Shown here: positions 1 to 8,535 of the stretch, piece after piece
Numbering within the stretch: position 1 is the stretch's first letter
Layout: each line of letters starts with the position of its first letter
NCBI RefSeq assembly: GCF_001945445.1
Contig: NZ_MSXW01000022.1
Span: 240,272-304,271, forward strand
Reading direction: 5' to 3'
Source: Pseudomonas sp. PA27(2017)
GTDB lineage: Bacteria; Pseudomonadota; Gammaproteobacteria; Pseudomonadales; Pseudomonadaceae
DNA: 64,000 bases
The notes under the pieces: generated by a model
The model's input: only the letters and a program-made list of their open reading frames with translations
What the model was told of the DNA's origin: nothing
Database searches by the model: none
Program-made: the position numbers and the translations under genes

Positions 1-909
1 GGCCCAGCGTAGCAGCGCCAGGCGCCTCGCTGGCGACAGCTCGCCGCCCAGCGGTGCCTGGTGCGAGGGCGTTACGTAGGCCAACCGCGCATCCGGCGCC
101 AGCCCCAGGGCCGTGTCGACCTGCAGGCCTTCTCGGTCGACCGGCACATCGACCACCGCCACGCCGCTGGCCTTCATCAGTTGCCGGGCGCCGGGGTAGC
201 CGGGGTCTTCCATCCATACACGTTCACCTGGTGCCACCAGCAGGCGCAAAGTCAGGTCCATTGCCTGCTGCACGCTGCCGAGGATCACGATGCGTTCGGC
301 ACCGACCTGCACGCCCCGGGCAATCGCCAGGTACTGGGCGATGGCAGTGCGCAAAGCAGGCAGGCCGGCGGGGTCGGCATCGAGCATGTCCAGCAGGCGC
401 GAGGAGCGCAGATGAGCAGCGTGCAGTTTGCGCCACAGGTCGATAGGGAATGCCAGCACGTCCCCCCGGTGCGGGAAGAACGGCCGCAAGCCGCGCTGGG
501 TAGCGCCACTCATGAACACCGGCGTTTCCGCCTGCAAGCGCTGCGACCACGCCGTATCCGGCGCGGCCCGCGGCTGTTCGACGGGCGCCTGGGCCGGGCG
601 CCCGGCAGCGCCGGCGTTGAGCGTGGCATCCGGCAGCACCGTGCATACCCGCGTGCCATAGCCGCTCCCGGTATCCAGATAACCTTCGGACTGCAGTTGC
701 TGATAGGCCGCCTGCACGGTACCGCGGGCCATGCCGTAGTGCTCGGCCAGGGCGCGGGTGCTGGGCACTTGACTACCCGACGGCAGGCGACTGCTGAGAA
801 TCGCCTCGCGCAACGCGCCATACAGCCAGCCCTGCAGGCTCTCACCAGGCTGCGGTGCACCAAGTGGCAGCGAAACAACCAGGGGGCCCGCTTTTCTGTT
901 CGCCATCAT
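1..909 (-). CDS. MocR/PdxR-type PLP-dependent regulator (partial, C-terminus off window)
   Basis: The minus strand is open from two consecutive ATGs (909 and 906) to the window edge, giving 303 residues. Residues about 20-85 form a GntR-type winged helix (LREAILSSRLPSGSQVPSTR, then ALAEHYGMARGTVQAAYQQL). After a linker, an aminotransferase-fold domain begins, with WMEDPGYPGAR and the TPSHQAPLGG stretch typical of MocR proteins. The PLP-binding lysine would lie beyond the window, so it cannot be checked. MocR regulators usually control a neighbouring gene for vitamin B6, amino acid or GABA metabolism; no such target is visible here. It is transcribed away from the iron-signalling unit. A palindrome just upstream of its start is a candidate operator. 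Confidence 0.93.
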   Translation of the reverse strand, partial: MMANRKAGPLVVSLPLGAPQPGESLQGWLYGALREAILSSRLPSGSQVPSTRALAEHYGMARGTVQAAYQQLQSEGYLDTGSGYGTRVCTVLPDATLNAGAAGRPAQAPVEQPRAAPDTAWSQRLQAETPVFMSGATQRGLRPFFPHRGDVLAFPIDLWRKLHAAHLRSSRLLDMLDADPAGLPALRTAIAQYLAIARGVQVGAERIVILGSVQQAMDLTLRLLVAPGERVWMEDPGYPGARQLMKASGVAVVDVPVDREGLQVDTALGLAPDARLAYVTPSHQAPLGGELSPARRLALLRWA

Positions 910-942
910 CGTCTCGCTTGGACCAATCAGTTGACGTTTTAT

Positions 943-960
943 GGATCATTACGCTGATCC
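943..960. promoter_or_regulatory. Palindrome upstream of the MocR-type gene (candidate operator)
   Basis: GGATCA, six bases, then TGATCC form a perfect inverted repeat about 35 bp upstream of the regulator start. The position fits an autoregulatory site. No direct evidence of binding exists. Confidence 0.35.
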
Positions 961-1003
961 GATTCAAGCAGTAATCGCTCCATCAGCCCGCCTGGCCTAA
1001 CGA

Positions 1004-1027
1004 CCGGCCCGAGATCGGTTGGGCCGG
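1004..1027. other. GC-rich inverted repeat between mocR-type and fecI-type genes
   Basis: CCGGCCC and GGGCCGG are perfect 7-bp arms separated by 10 bases. No T-run follows on either strand, so it is not a typical terminator. Function unknown. Confidence 0.3.
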
Positions 1028-1099
1028 AGCGAGCCGCTCGGCACCAGCCCAGGGAATCGAGCACCACTCTCTTGCAGCAATCGACGCATCTTGCTCTAA

Positions 1100-1124
1100 T
1101 TTGCGACTAATTCTTATCTGCATT
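1100..1124. promoter_or_regulatory. Fur-box-like AT-rich site upstream of the ECF sigma gene
   Basis: The segment TGCGACTAATTCTTATCTGC, about 40 bp before the sigma-factor ATG, resembles the GATAAT/ATTATC hexamer pattern of Fur boxes on both strands, but imperfectly. Iron repression of FecI-type sigma genes by Fur is the usual arrangement. The call rests on this resemblance and the context. Confidence 0.4.
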
Positions 1125-1158
1125 GAGGCGCGCAAACGCCTTCGGGTCCGTGCTCTCG

Positions 1159-1683
1159 ATGACGCCTTCCGATAACTCCGCCCTGCACCAGCTGTACGCC
1201 AGCCATCGCGGTTGGCTGCAGCAGTTCCTGCGCCGTCGCCTGGGTGACAGCGCTGATGCCGCTGACCTGGTGCAAGACACCTTCGTGCGCCTGCTGCTGC
1301 GCCCGCGTCGCTTCGACAGCCACAGCGGCGAACGCTCGTACCTGGCGACCATCGCCCGTGGCCTGAGCATCGATCATTGGCGCCGCAAACAGCTGGAACA
1401 GGCCTGGTTGAGCACGCTGGCCAGCCGCCCAGAAGCGCGACAGCCGTCGCCGGAGCAGGCCGCGCTGATCATCGAAACCTTGCACGAAGTGGACGCCATG
1501 CTGCTGCGCCTGCCCGCGCGGGTGCGCCAGGCGTTTCTGCTCGCCCAGCTCGACGGCCTGCCCTATCGCGAGATCGCCGCGCAGCTCGGCGTGTCCGAGC
1601 GCATGGTCAAGAAATACCTGGCCCAGGCGCTGCTGCACTGCGCCCTGCTCGAAGCCGAACTCGACGGGTTGCTGGTCGAATGA
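1159..1683 (+). CDS. FecI-type ECF sigma factor
   Basis: This is a 174-residue extracytoplasmic-function sigma factor of the iron-starvation type. Region 2 covers residues about 10-75 (LYASHRGWLQQFLRRRL, DAADLVQDTFVRLL, SYLATIARGLSIDHWRR). Region 4 covers about 115-160 (LPARVRQAFLLAQLDGLPYR, then EIAAQLGVSERMVKKYL). The ATG at 1159 gives a protein of normal family length; an in-frame TTG at 1123 would add 12 unconserved residues. The stop overlaps the start of the anti-sigma gene (ATGA), so the two are translationally coupled. Such factors direct RNA polymerase to the cognate TonB-receptor promoter when the siderophore is bound. A Fur-like box lies upstream. Confidence 0.95.
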   Translation: MTPSDNSALHQLYASHRGWLQQFLRRRLGDSADAADLVQDTFVRLLLRPRRFDSHSGERSYLATIARGLSIDHWRRKQLEQAWLSTLASRPEARQPSPEQAALIIETLHEVDAMLLRLPARVRQAFLLAQLDGLPYREIAAQLGVSERMVKKYLAQALLHCALLEAELDGLLVE

Positions 1684-2669
1684 TCAGCCCGCGCGCCCAC
1701 ACCCTCAGCCACGCCAGCCTGCAGCAGGCCGCCGACTGGTACGTGCGCCTGCACGACGAACAGGCCGATGGCCAGGTGCGCCAGCAATGGCAGCGGTGGC
1801 TGGAGCAACACGGCGAACACCGCGACGCCTGGCACTATGTCGAGCGCGTCAGCCAGCGTTTCGGCCAGTTGCAGCAACAGGACGACGGGCAGGCGCTGCG
1901 CCGTGCCCTGGCCCAGCCGGGTCGCTCCGGCCTGACCCGGCGCGAGGGTTTGAAGAGCCTGTTGATCGTCGGCGCCGGCAGCCTGGTGGCGTGGAGCGCC
2001 TGGCGCCACACGGCCCTGCCGCGCCTGGTGGCCGGCTGGAGCGCCGACTTCGCCACCGGTATCGGCGAGGTGCGCGAAGCACGCTTGGCCGACGGCACCC
2101 GCCTGTGGCTCAACGCTGGCAGCGCGCTGGATGCCGACTTCGACGGCGCCGTTCGCCTGCTGCACTTGCGCGTTGGCGAAGTGTTGATCGACACCGCCCG
2201 CGACTCCCGCCCCTTCTTCATTGCCAGCCGGCACGGCCGCATGCAGGCGTTGGGCACGCGCTTCAGCGTGCGCGAGAGCGATACGCAAACCTGGCTGACG
2301 GTGTTCGACGGCACGGTGGAAATCCGCACCGCAGGCAACCAGCAAACCCTGCGCATCCCCGCCGGTCAGCAAGTCACCTTCGACGCCTCGCAGATTGGCG
2401 CCGTGCAAGCCGCAACCGGCGCCCGCGAATCATGGACACGCCATGTACTGGCCGCCGAAGGCATGCCGCTGGGCCAGTTGCTCGACGAGCTGGGGCAATT
2501 TCGCCGCGGCCACCTGGGCTGCAACCCGGCGGTCGCCAACCTGCCGGTGATGGGCTATTTCCCGCTCGACGACAGCGAGCAAAGCCTGCGCCTGCTGCAG
2601 GCCGCCCTGCCGATTCGGGTGCAGCGGCTGACCGACTGGTGGGTAAGCGTCGAGCCGAGCGGGGCCTGA
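1680..2669 (+). CDS. FecR-type anti-sigma / sigma regulator
   Basis: This 329-residue inner-membrane regulator is coupled by a 4-base overlap to the sigma gene. The N-terminal cytoplasmic part has the DUF4880-like helix pair (SLQQAADWYVRLHDEQADG, AWHYVERVSQRF). A single membrane span follows (SLLIVGAGSLVAWSAW). The periplasmic FecR domain contains RLADGTRLWLNAGSALDADF, VLIDTARDSRPFFIAS and LGTRFSVRE. The C-terminal STN-like module ends with IRVQRLTDWWVSVEP. FecR proteins bind the receptor's signalling domain in the periplasm and control the partner sigma factor by regulated proteolysis. The receptor gene with an STN domain immediately downstream completes the set. Confidence 0.94.
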   Translation: MISPRAHTLSHASLQQAADWYVRLHDEQADGQVRQQWQRWLEQHGEHRDAWHYVERVSQRFGQLQQQDDGQALRRALAQPGRSGLTRREGLKSLLIVGAGSLVAWSAWRHTALPRLVAGWSADFATGIGEVREARLADGTRLWLNAGSALDADFDGAVRLLHLRVGEVLIDTARDSRPFFIASRHGRMQALGTRFSVRESDTQTWLTVFDGTVEIRTAGNQQTLRIPAGQQVTFDASQIGAVQAATGARESWTRHVLAAEGMPLGQLLDELGQFRRGHLGCNPAVANLPVMGYFPLDDSEQSLRLLQAALPIRVQRLTDWWVSVEPSGA

Positions 2670-2720
2670 TCGAAATTAATTCATCGGCGCGGTTCCCTTT
2701 TGCAGATCTGGCTCGGTAAT

Positions 2721-2902
2721 CCCTGAGAACCTGTTCAAAGTCTCGCGAGCTAGAGCAATGCAAGGCCTAAGCGGCCCCGCTAAAACAGGCGAGGACGCGG
2801 AGTTTACGAGCTGTAAATGAGCAGCCCGACTGGGCTGGCAATCCAGCCTGTTTTTAACGCCGCAGTGCCGACGCGCAGCAGACTTTGGACCAGTTCTGAG
2901 AA
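2721..2902. mobile_element. MITE-like inverted-repeat element, copy 1
   Basis: The ends are imperfect inverted repeats: left CTGAGAACCTGTTCAAAGTCT, right AGACTTTGGACCAGTTCTGAG. The internal 64 bp (2796-2859) match 62278-62341 at 57 of 64 positions with no gap. There is no convincing coding capacity. The element sits between the anti-sigma and receptor genes and leaves only about 30 bp before the receptor ATG. Confidence 0.7.
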
Positions 2903-2933
2903 GCCAACCGATCAGACCACCCCTGGGGCCACC

Positions 2934-5390
2934 ATGCACTTGCCAGCCGCGCACGCTTTCCACTTATCCCTGCGACCACTCGCCCTGGCGTTGCCCATGG
3001 CGCTGTCCCTCGCCCCGACGCTGCTGATCGCCCGGCCGGCCACCGCGCAGGAAAGCCAGGCGGTGCGCACCTACAGCATCGCGCCAGGGCCGCTGAACAG
3101 CGTACTCAACCAGTTTTCCGCCCAGGCCGGCATCTACCTCGCCGGCCATAACGACCTGGCCAGCGGCAAGACCAGCCCCGGCCTGAACGGCAGTTACTCG
3201 GTCACCACCGGGCTCGCCCTGGTGCTGCAAAACTCCGGGCTGGAGGCAGTCGATCAGGGCGGCGGCGGTTATGTGCTGCGCCCGCTGCCGGCCAGCGGCG
3301 CGCTGGAGCTGGACAGCACCAGCGTATCCGGCATCGCCCTGGGCAATGCCGAGCTACCGGGCGAGCCGCTGGCCGGCTACGTGGCCCTGCGCAATAGCAG
3401 CGCTACCAAGACCGATACCGCCCTGGTCGATACGCCGCAATCGATCTCGGTGGTCACTCGCGACGAGTTGCGCAATCGCCAGTCGGAGACCCTTTCCCAG
3501 GCACTCAGCTACACACCGGGCGTCACCAGCCAGCCGACCAGTTTCAACCGCACGGCGGATCGTTTTCGGATCCGTGGTCTCGATGTCGAGTCCGCCACCG
3601 GCGGCTCGCTGCGCGATGGCCTGCGCCTGCAGAACAACTCCTATGACGGCATCCAGGAGCCCTATGGCCTGGAGCGTGTCGAGGTGATTCGCGGCGCGGC
3701 CTCGGTGCTCTACGGGCAGCTGTCGCCAGGCGGCATGATCAACGGGGTGAGCAAGCGGCCGACTCGGGAGCCACAGCACGAACTCAACCTGCAGGTCGGC
3801 CAGAACGACCGCAAGCAGCTATCCGCCGACTTCAGCGGCCCGCTCGGTGACAGCGATACCCTGAGCTACCGCCTGACCCTGCTCACGCGCGATAGCGGCA
3901 CACCCCAGGATCACATCGACGACGACAGGCTCTATATCGCCCCGGCACTGACCTGGCGCCCGAACGAAGACACCTCCCTGACCCTGCTGTCGTTCTACCA
4001 GAAGACCGAAACGGGCTTCTCCGCGCCGCTGCCTTACCAGCTGGTCAAGGGCGTGGGCGACGCGGCGTACCAGATCGGTCGCCACGACTTCATCGGCGAG
4101 CCCGACTACAACGAGATGAACGGCGAGATGTCGACACTCGGTTACGAGTTCAAGCACCACTTCAACGAGCAGCTGCGCATCAACCACAAGCTGCGTTACT
4201 ACCAGACCGAAGTGGACTGGAAGTACCTGCAGGTGCGTACCGGCGGTAACGGTCTGAATGCCGCCGTGATCAATCAGGCGGCCACTACAGGCATCCTGCA
4301 GCGCCAGTACAGCGACCGCCACGAACGCGCCCGAGGCCTGGCCAGCGACACCAGCATCGAGTCGAAATGGCAGCTTGGTGGTGCGCAGCACAGCGTGCTG
4401 CTGGGCTTCGATGCCTACGACATGAGCTACGACTCGCACAATTTTCGCGGCGTCGCGCCAGCGCTGGATCTGAGCCGCTACAACTACGGGCAGCCGGTGG
4501 TGGTGAACAAGGACCGCAGCCTGGAACGCGGCTCACAGATCGACACCCTGCAAAAAGGCATTTATCTGCAGGATCAGATCAACATCGACGACCGCTGGGT
4601 CGCCGTACTCGGCGTGCGCCACGACTGGGCCGACCAGGACCAGCAACAGCATCGCAACGGCGTGCGCACCAGCCAGGACAACGAGGCCACCACCTACCGC
4701 GCCGGCCTGGTGTACAAGTTCGATAACGGCCTGGCGCCGTACCTGAGCTACAGCGAATCGTTCTTCCCGGTGTCAGTGGCCGTTGCCGGCGGGCAGAGCT
4801 TCGTGCCTACCGAAGGCAAGCAATACGAAGCAGGGATTCGCTACCAGCCCGAGGGCCGCAACCTGCTGCTCAGTGCCGCGGTTTTCGAGCTGACCCAGCA
4901 GAACGTGTTCAAGCAGGATCCTGCCACCAACATCGCCTCGCAGACGGGCGAAGTGCGCTCGCGCGGCTTCGAGGCGGAAGCCAAGGCGGACGTGACAGAG
5001 GACCTCAGCCTGATCGCCTCCTACGCCTATATCGATGCACGCATTACCGAGAGCAGCATCGCCGGCGAAGTCGGCCAACGCAGCGAGGACACGCCCTATC
5101 ATCAGGCGGCGCTGTGGTTCGACTACAATTTCATGCGCCTCAACCTGCCGCAGCTCACCGTCGGTGCAGGCGCCCGCTACAAGGGCACCACCCAGGCCTC
5201 CGGCATGGACTCGGCGATGCCCGCCTACACCCTTTTCGATGCCATGGTCAGCTACCAGCTCGACGCGAACTGGGACATCAGCCTCAACGCCAACAACCTC
5301 ACCAACAAGCGATATACCTATTGCGAGTTCGCCACCTGCACCTATGGCGACGAGCGCCAACTGGTGACCGCGGTGAACTTCCGCTGGTAG
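2934..5390 (+). CDS. TonB-dependent siderophore receptor with STN signalling domain
   Basis: An 818-residue outer-membrane receptor. The ATG at 2934 starts a signal peptide (LALALPMALSLAPTLLIARP, ending ATAQ); in-frame ATG codons farther up fall inside the repeat element and are unlikely. Residues about 45-115 form the STN domain (TYSIAPGPLNSVLNQFSAQA), which contacts FecR. The plug follows (TDTALVDTPQSISVVTRDEL, LERVEVIRGAASVLYGQLSP) and then the barrel, ending in NNLTNKRYTY and a final VNFRW. The end resembles ferrichrome- or hydroxamate-type receptors (YCEFATCTYGDERQL), but the ligand cannot be fixed. With the upstream sigma/anti-sigma pair it forms a cell-surface-signalling unit: ligand binding raises its own transcription. 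Confidence 0.95.
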   Translation: MHLPAAHAFHLSLRPLALALPMALSLAPTLLIARPATAQESQAVRTYSIAPGPLNSVLNQFSAQAGIYLAGHNDLASGKTSPGLNGSYSVTTGLALVLQNSGLEAVDQGGGGYVLRPLPASGALELDSTSVSGIALGNAELPGEPLAGYVALRNSSATKTDTALVDTPQSISVVTRDELRNRQSETLSQALSYTPGVTSQPTSFNRTADRFRIRGLDVESATGGSLRDGLRLQNNSYDGIQEPYGLERVEVIRGAASVLYGQLSPGGMINGVSKRPTREPQHELNLQVGQNDRKQLSADFSGPLGDSDTLSYRLTLLTRDSGTPQDHIDDDRLYIAPALTWRPNEDTSLTLLSFYQKTETGFSAPLPYQLVKGVGDAAYQIGRHDFIGEPDYNEMNGEMSTLGYEFKHHFNEQLRINHKLRYYQTEVDWKYLQVRTGGNGLNAAVINQAATTGILQRQYSDRHERARGLASDTSIESKWQLGGAQHSVLLGFDAYDMSYDSHNFRGVAPALDLSRYNYGQPVVVNKDRSLERGSQIDTLQKGIYLQDQINIDDRWVAVLGVRHDWADQDQQQHRNGVRTSQDNEATTYRAGLVYKFDNGLAPYLSYSESFFPVSVAVAGGQSFVPTEGKQYEAGIRYQPEGRNLLLSAAVFELTQQNVFKQDPATNIASQTGEVRSRGFEAEAKADVTEDLSLIASYAYIDARITESSIAGEVGQRSEDTPYHQAALWFDYNFMRLNLPQLTVGAGARYKGTTQASGMDSAMPAYTLFDAMVSYQLDANWDISLNANNLTNKRYTYCEFATCTYGDERQLVTAVNFRW

Positions 5391-5577
5391 CGAACGCCCA
5401 GGTCGGCCGCCCGATGCGCGGCTGGCCCGGTAACCGGCAGTGGAGGACCTACCGGTCGATATCATGGCGAAATCCGACCTGAGCGACACGCTTGGTAAAA
5501 CCGCTGCCTGACGATTTCCTTCAATACGGCATAGGTACGGAGCGACAGACTGGCGGGCCTTTCTTCCCAGACGAGCG

Positions 5578-6210
5578 ATGCCCGCCATGCAGCAGTTCCT
5601 GATCATTGCCGCCGCCCATTTCCTGGCGCTGATTTCCCCCGGCCCGGACTTCTTTCTGGTCGCCCGCACCTCTCTGGCAGCGGGCTGGCGAGTCGCCAGT
5701 GGCGCCTGCCTGGGCATCGCCGTGGCCAACGGCGTGTTCATCGTCGCCGCCTTTACCGGCGTGTCGGTGCTACAGCCTGGCAGCGCACCGTTCATCACCC
5801 TGCAGCTGGTCGGCTGCCTCTACCTGCTGTATCTGGGCGTGCTGTTCATTCGCCATGCCGGCAGCAGCGTGCTGCAGGCACCGGGCGAGGTGGCGCCGGC
5901 CAGCCGGGCCTCCTGGCGGCAGGCGGCCGGCATGGGTTTTCTGTCCGGCATCCTCAACCCCAAGAACGCGCTGTTCTACGTCAGCCTGGCGAGCATGCTA
6001 GGCGCCCAGAGCAGTGCCGGCTGGAAGGCGTTCTATGGCCTGTGGATGTTCGCCGTGGTGCTTGGCTGGGATCTGCTGGTGGCCCTGGCCATCGGCAATG
6101 GCCGGCTGCTGGGCAACTTCCAGCGCGCCCTGCCGCTGCTCGAACGACTCTCGGGCCTGGTGCTGATAACCCTGGCCGCGGGCATGCTGGTGATGCTGCT
6201 GAAGGATTGA
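5578..6210 (+). CDS. LysE/RhtB-family amino-acid exporter
   Basis: This 210-residue polytopic membrane protein has the family's usual length and its N-terminal signature (HFLALISPGPDFFLVARTSL), followed by a GWRVASGACLGIAVAN segment. About six hydrophobic spans are visible. Family members export basic or neutral amino acids such as lysine, homoserine or threonine; the substrate is not predictable. It stands alone on the plus strand, 187 bp after the receptor and convergent with the chemoreceptor gene. The gap in front (5391-5577) holds nothing I can identify. Confidence 0.93.
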   Translation: MPAMQQFLIIAAAHFLALISPGPDFFLVARTSLAAGWRVASGACLGIAVANGVFIVAAFTGVSVLQPGSAPFITLQLVGCLYLLYLGVLFIRHAGSSVLQAPGEVAPASRASWRQAAGMGFLSGILNPKNALFYVSLASMLGAQSSAGWKAFYGLWMFAVVLGWDLLVALAIGNGRLLGNFQRALPLLERLSGLVLITLAAGMLVMLLKD

Positions 6211-6216
6211 ATGCCC

Positions 6217-6236
6217 GCAGCGCCAGGAAGCGCTGC
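6217..6236. terminator. Hairpin between convergent genes (possible terminator)
   Basis: GCAGCGC, six bases and GCGCTGC form a perfect 7-bp stem in the 42-bp gap between the convergent exporter and chemoreceptor genes. A strong T-run is missing, so termination is inferred from position. Confidence 0.4.
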
Positions 6237-6252
6237 AGGCTTTGCCGCCTGA

Positions 6253-8172
6253 TTACACCCGAAAGCGCTGCACCTGGCTCTGCAGTGCGCCGCCGAGCTT
6301 GGCCAGTTCCTGGCTCGCCTCGCTGGTCTGCTCGCTGGCCGTGTAGGCCTGTTCGGTGATGCTGCGCACGTTCAACACGCTGCGGTTGATCTCCTCGGCC
6401 ACGGCGCCCTGCTGCTCGGCCGCGGCGGCGATCTGCTGGGTCATGCTCTGCACCGCCGAGATATTCGCGGTGATGCTCGACAGCGCCTGCCCGGCATTGC
6501 GGGCCAGTTCGACGCTGTCGGTGGTCAGGCTGAGGCTGGCGTCCATGCGCTGCACGGCGTTGCGAGTGCCCTGCTGCAACGCGCCGATCAACCCTTCGAT
6601 TTCCTGGGTGGACTGCTGGGTGCGCTGTGCCAAGCCACGCACCTCGTCGGCCACCACGGCGAAGCCACGGCCAGCCTCGCCGGCCCGTGCCGCCTCGATG
6701 GCGGCGTTGAGGGCCAGCAAATTGGTCTGCTCGGCGACCGATTTGATCACGTCCAGCATGCTGCCGATACGGTCACCCTCGGCAGCCAGGCTGCCGATGG
6801 CATCGCTGGTCAGCTGCACCTCGCCGGTGAGGTTCTCGATCTGTTCGATGGCCTTGAGCACGATGCGCGCGCCATCGTTGGCGTCGCGTGCGGCATGATC
6901 CACCGCGTTGGCAGTGTCCACGGCGTTACGGGCCACATCGTGCACCGTGGTGGTCATTTCATGCATGGCGGTGGCGACCTGCTCGGTCTCCAGTTTCTGT
7001 TCACTGGCCCCGGCGCGGGTCTGCTGGGTGATCGCCGAGAGCTCTTCGGTGGCGCTGGCGATCTGCGTTGCGCCATCGCCGATATGGCCGATCAGCTGGC
7101 GCAGGTTGCCGGCCATTTCAGCCAGACCCTGTTCGAGCTGGCCAATCTCGTCGCGGCGCTGCGCGCTGGCCTGGAAGGTGAGATCGCCGCTGGCGATGCG
7201 CTGCACGTTCTGCAGGGCCGCACGCAGCGGCGGCGCGATCTGCCGGGTGATCAGCACGGCGCCGAGCACGCCCAGGCTCAATGCCAGAACCAGGCACAGG
7301 CCCATGGTCCAGGCGGCGCGATGGGTATCTTCGGCGCGCAGCTGCATCTGGTTGGCATAGAGCGCCTGGCTGATGCTCAGCATGGAATCGCCCTGTTTCT
7401 GCACCTCGAAGCTGTCGGCGTCGATCCGCTGCAACGCGCTCTGATGGGTCTGCAGGCTGTCGCGGTAAGCCTGAACGTTGTTGCCCAGCTCGTCGAGCGT
7501 GGCCTGCTCGGCACCGCCAAGCGTCTCGCGCAGCACCGCCAGGCTGCCCAGCGTCTGGTCGACGGCCTTGGCCGCCGCCGCGAAGCTCTTGGGGTTGTTG
7601 CCGTAGGTGTAGGCACGGGTTTCAAAGCGGGCATAGAGGAACTGCATCTGCAAATCCTTGACCGCCCGGTAGATCCTGTACTGATCCTCGACGCTCATAT
7701 CGGCGGCGATCAACGTGTCCAGGCCGTCGAGCAACTGCAGTGCCTTGTCGCCGGTGGTTCGCCGCACCAGGCGCGAGGCCTCGATCTGCTGGTAGCTGGT
7801 CTTGAGGCCGGCCACCGCGCCCCGATAACCCATCAGGCTCTGCGCCATCTCATCGACGTGCTGGACATTGGCACTGGTGGTGAAGAACGACTGCAGCGCC
7901 TGCAACGTTTTCCCGGTGGCCTCGATTCGGCCATCCAGGGCTTCGGCTTTGTCCACACTGCCCTGGCTCTGCAGGTAACCGGCACGGGCCAGGCGCATGC
8001 TGCCCAGCTCGTCCATCAGGCTGTTCACCGCGCTCATGCGATCCATGCGATAGGAAAGCCCGGCGATAGAGCTCCAGCCAGACCAGAAGATCAACAGGCT
8101 CATCAGCAATAACAAGCCGAAGCCGATCATCAGTTTCTTCCCAACACTCACGTTCGCGAGCCAGTGATACAT
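6253..8172 (-). CDS. Methyl-accepting chemotaxis protein with HBM-like sensor domain
   Basis: A 639-residue transmembrane chemoreceptor. TM1 is near residues 12-32 ([20 protein letters not shown]). An all-helical periplasmic domain of about 250 residues follows, then TM2 near 293-315 ([18 protein letters not shown]), a HAMP domain, and the signalling hairpin with tip [20 protein letters not shown]. The long helical sensor and the [14 protein letters not shown] start resemble helical-bimodular receptors such as McpS, which senses TCA-cycle acids. That ligand guess is family knowledge, not seen here. It lacks a C-terminal CheR-docking pentapeptide. The AAGGAG ribosome site just before the ATG supports this start. 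Confidence 0.95.
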   Translation of the reverse strand: MYHWLANVSVGKKLMIGFGLLLLMSLLIFWSGWSSIAGLSYRMDRMSAVNSLMDELGSMRLARAGYLQSQGSVDKAEALDGRIEATGKTLQALQSFFTTSANVQHVDEMAQSLMGYRGAVAGLKTSYQQIEASRLVRRTTGDKALQLLDGLDTLIAADMSVEDQYRIYRAVKDLQMQFLYARFETRAYTYGNNPKSFAAAAKAVDQTLGSLAVLRETLGGAEQATLDELGNNVQAYRDSLQTHQSALQRIDADSFEVQKQGDSMLSISQALYANQMQLRAEDTHRAAWTMGLCLVLALSLGVLGAVLITRQIAPPLRAALQNVQRIASGDLTFQASAQRRDEIGQLEQGLAEMAGNLRQLIGHIGDGATQIASATEELSAITQQTRAGASEQKLETEQVATAMHEMTTTVHDVARNAVDTANAVDHAARDANDGARIVLKAIEQIENLTGEVQLTSDAIGSLAAEGDRIGSMLDVIKSVAEQTNLLALNAAIEAARAGEAGRGFAVVADEVRGLAQRTQQSTQEIEGLIGALQQGTRNAVQRMDASLSLTTDSVELARNAGQALSSITANISAVQSMTQQIAAAAEQQGAVAEEINRSVLNVRSITEQAYTASEQTSEASQELAKLGGALQSQVQRFRV

Positions 8173-8531
8173 GGCAGAAGCTCCTTTCCCCAGACATTGA
8201 AAATCACCGCGGCAAGGCGAGCTGCACCCTTATGGTCGATGCTTGCGCCAAACGCGTCGCCCCAGGCGAGCCTGCCCGGTATCGACAGATGCCTGCCAAC
8301 TGCCGCGCCTGGACAGATCACGGGCAGGCACGAGCGTGCCGCAGATCTGGCCAAGGACAGTTGGAAGCGATGAGCGAATGCAGGCGTACGGCGGGGTCGG
8401 AGGCGAGAATGGCAGAGGGCGATAATTCGTTCAAATGCAAATATCCGAACCTTTATTCCTAATGGCGCATCAATAAATCTAGTGTCGCGACGCGCTTCGG
8501 CAGGCCTGAGGCTCTCTTTAGAAGATCCGCC
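8173..8531. other. Intergenic stretch between chemoreceptor and MFS genes
   Basis: I find no gene in these 359 bp. They hold the chemoreceptor ribosome site next to its start, an AT-rich patch near 8425-8485 that could carry its promoter, and a hairpin at the MFS end. Short open frames here look like chance. Confidence 0.6.
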
Positions 8532-8535
8532 TCAG
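8506..8535 (-). terminator. Hairpin overlapping the MFS stop codon (weak terminator candidate)
   Basis: CTGAGGC and GCCTCAG form a 7-bp stem, with an inner TCTT/AAGA pairing. The MFS stop codon lies within the first arm. No T-run follows, so this is a structured 3' end rather than a clear intrinsic terminator. Confidence 0.35.

Noticed and set aside
2817..2933. Longer N-terminus for the TonB receptor
   Set aside because: The extra 39 residues are encoded by the inverted-repeat element and precede the signal peptide, so the ATG at 2934 is preferred.
2676..2963. Small minus-strand gene between fecR-type and receptor genes
   Set aside because: It covers the inverted-repeat element and has no recognisable protein features.
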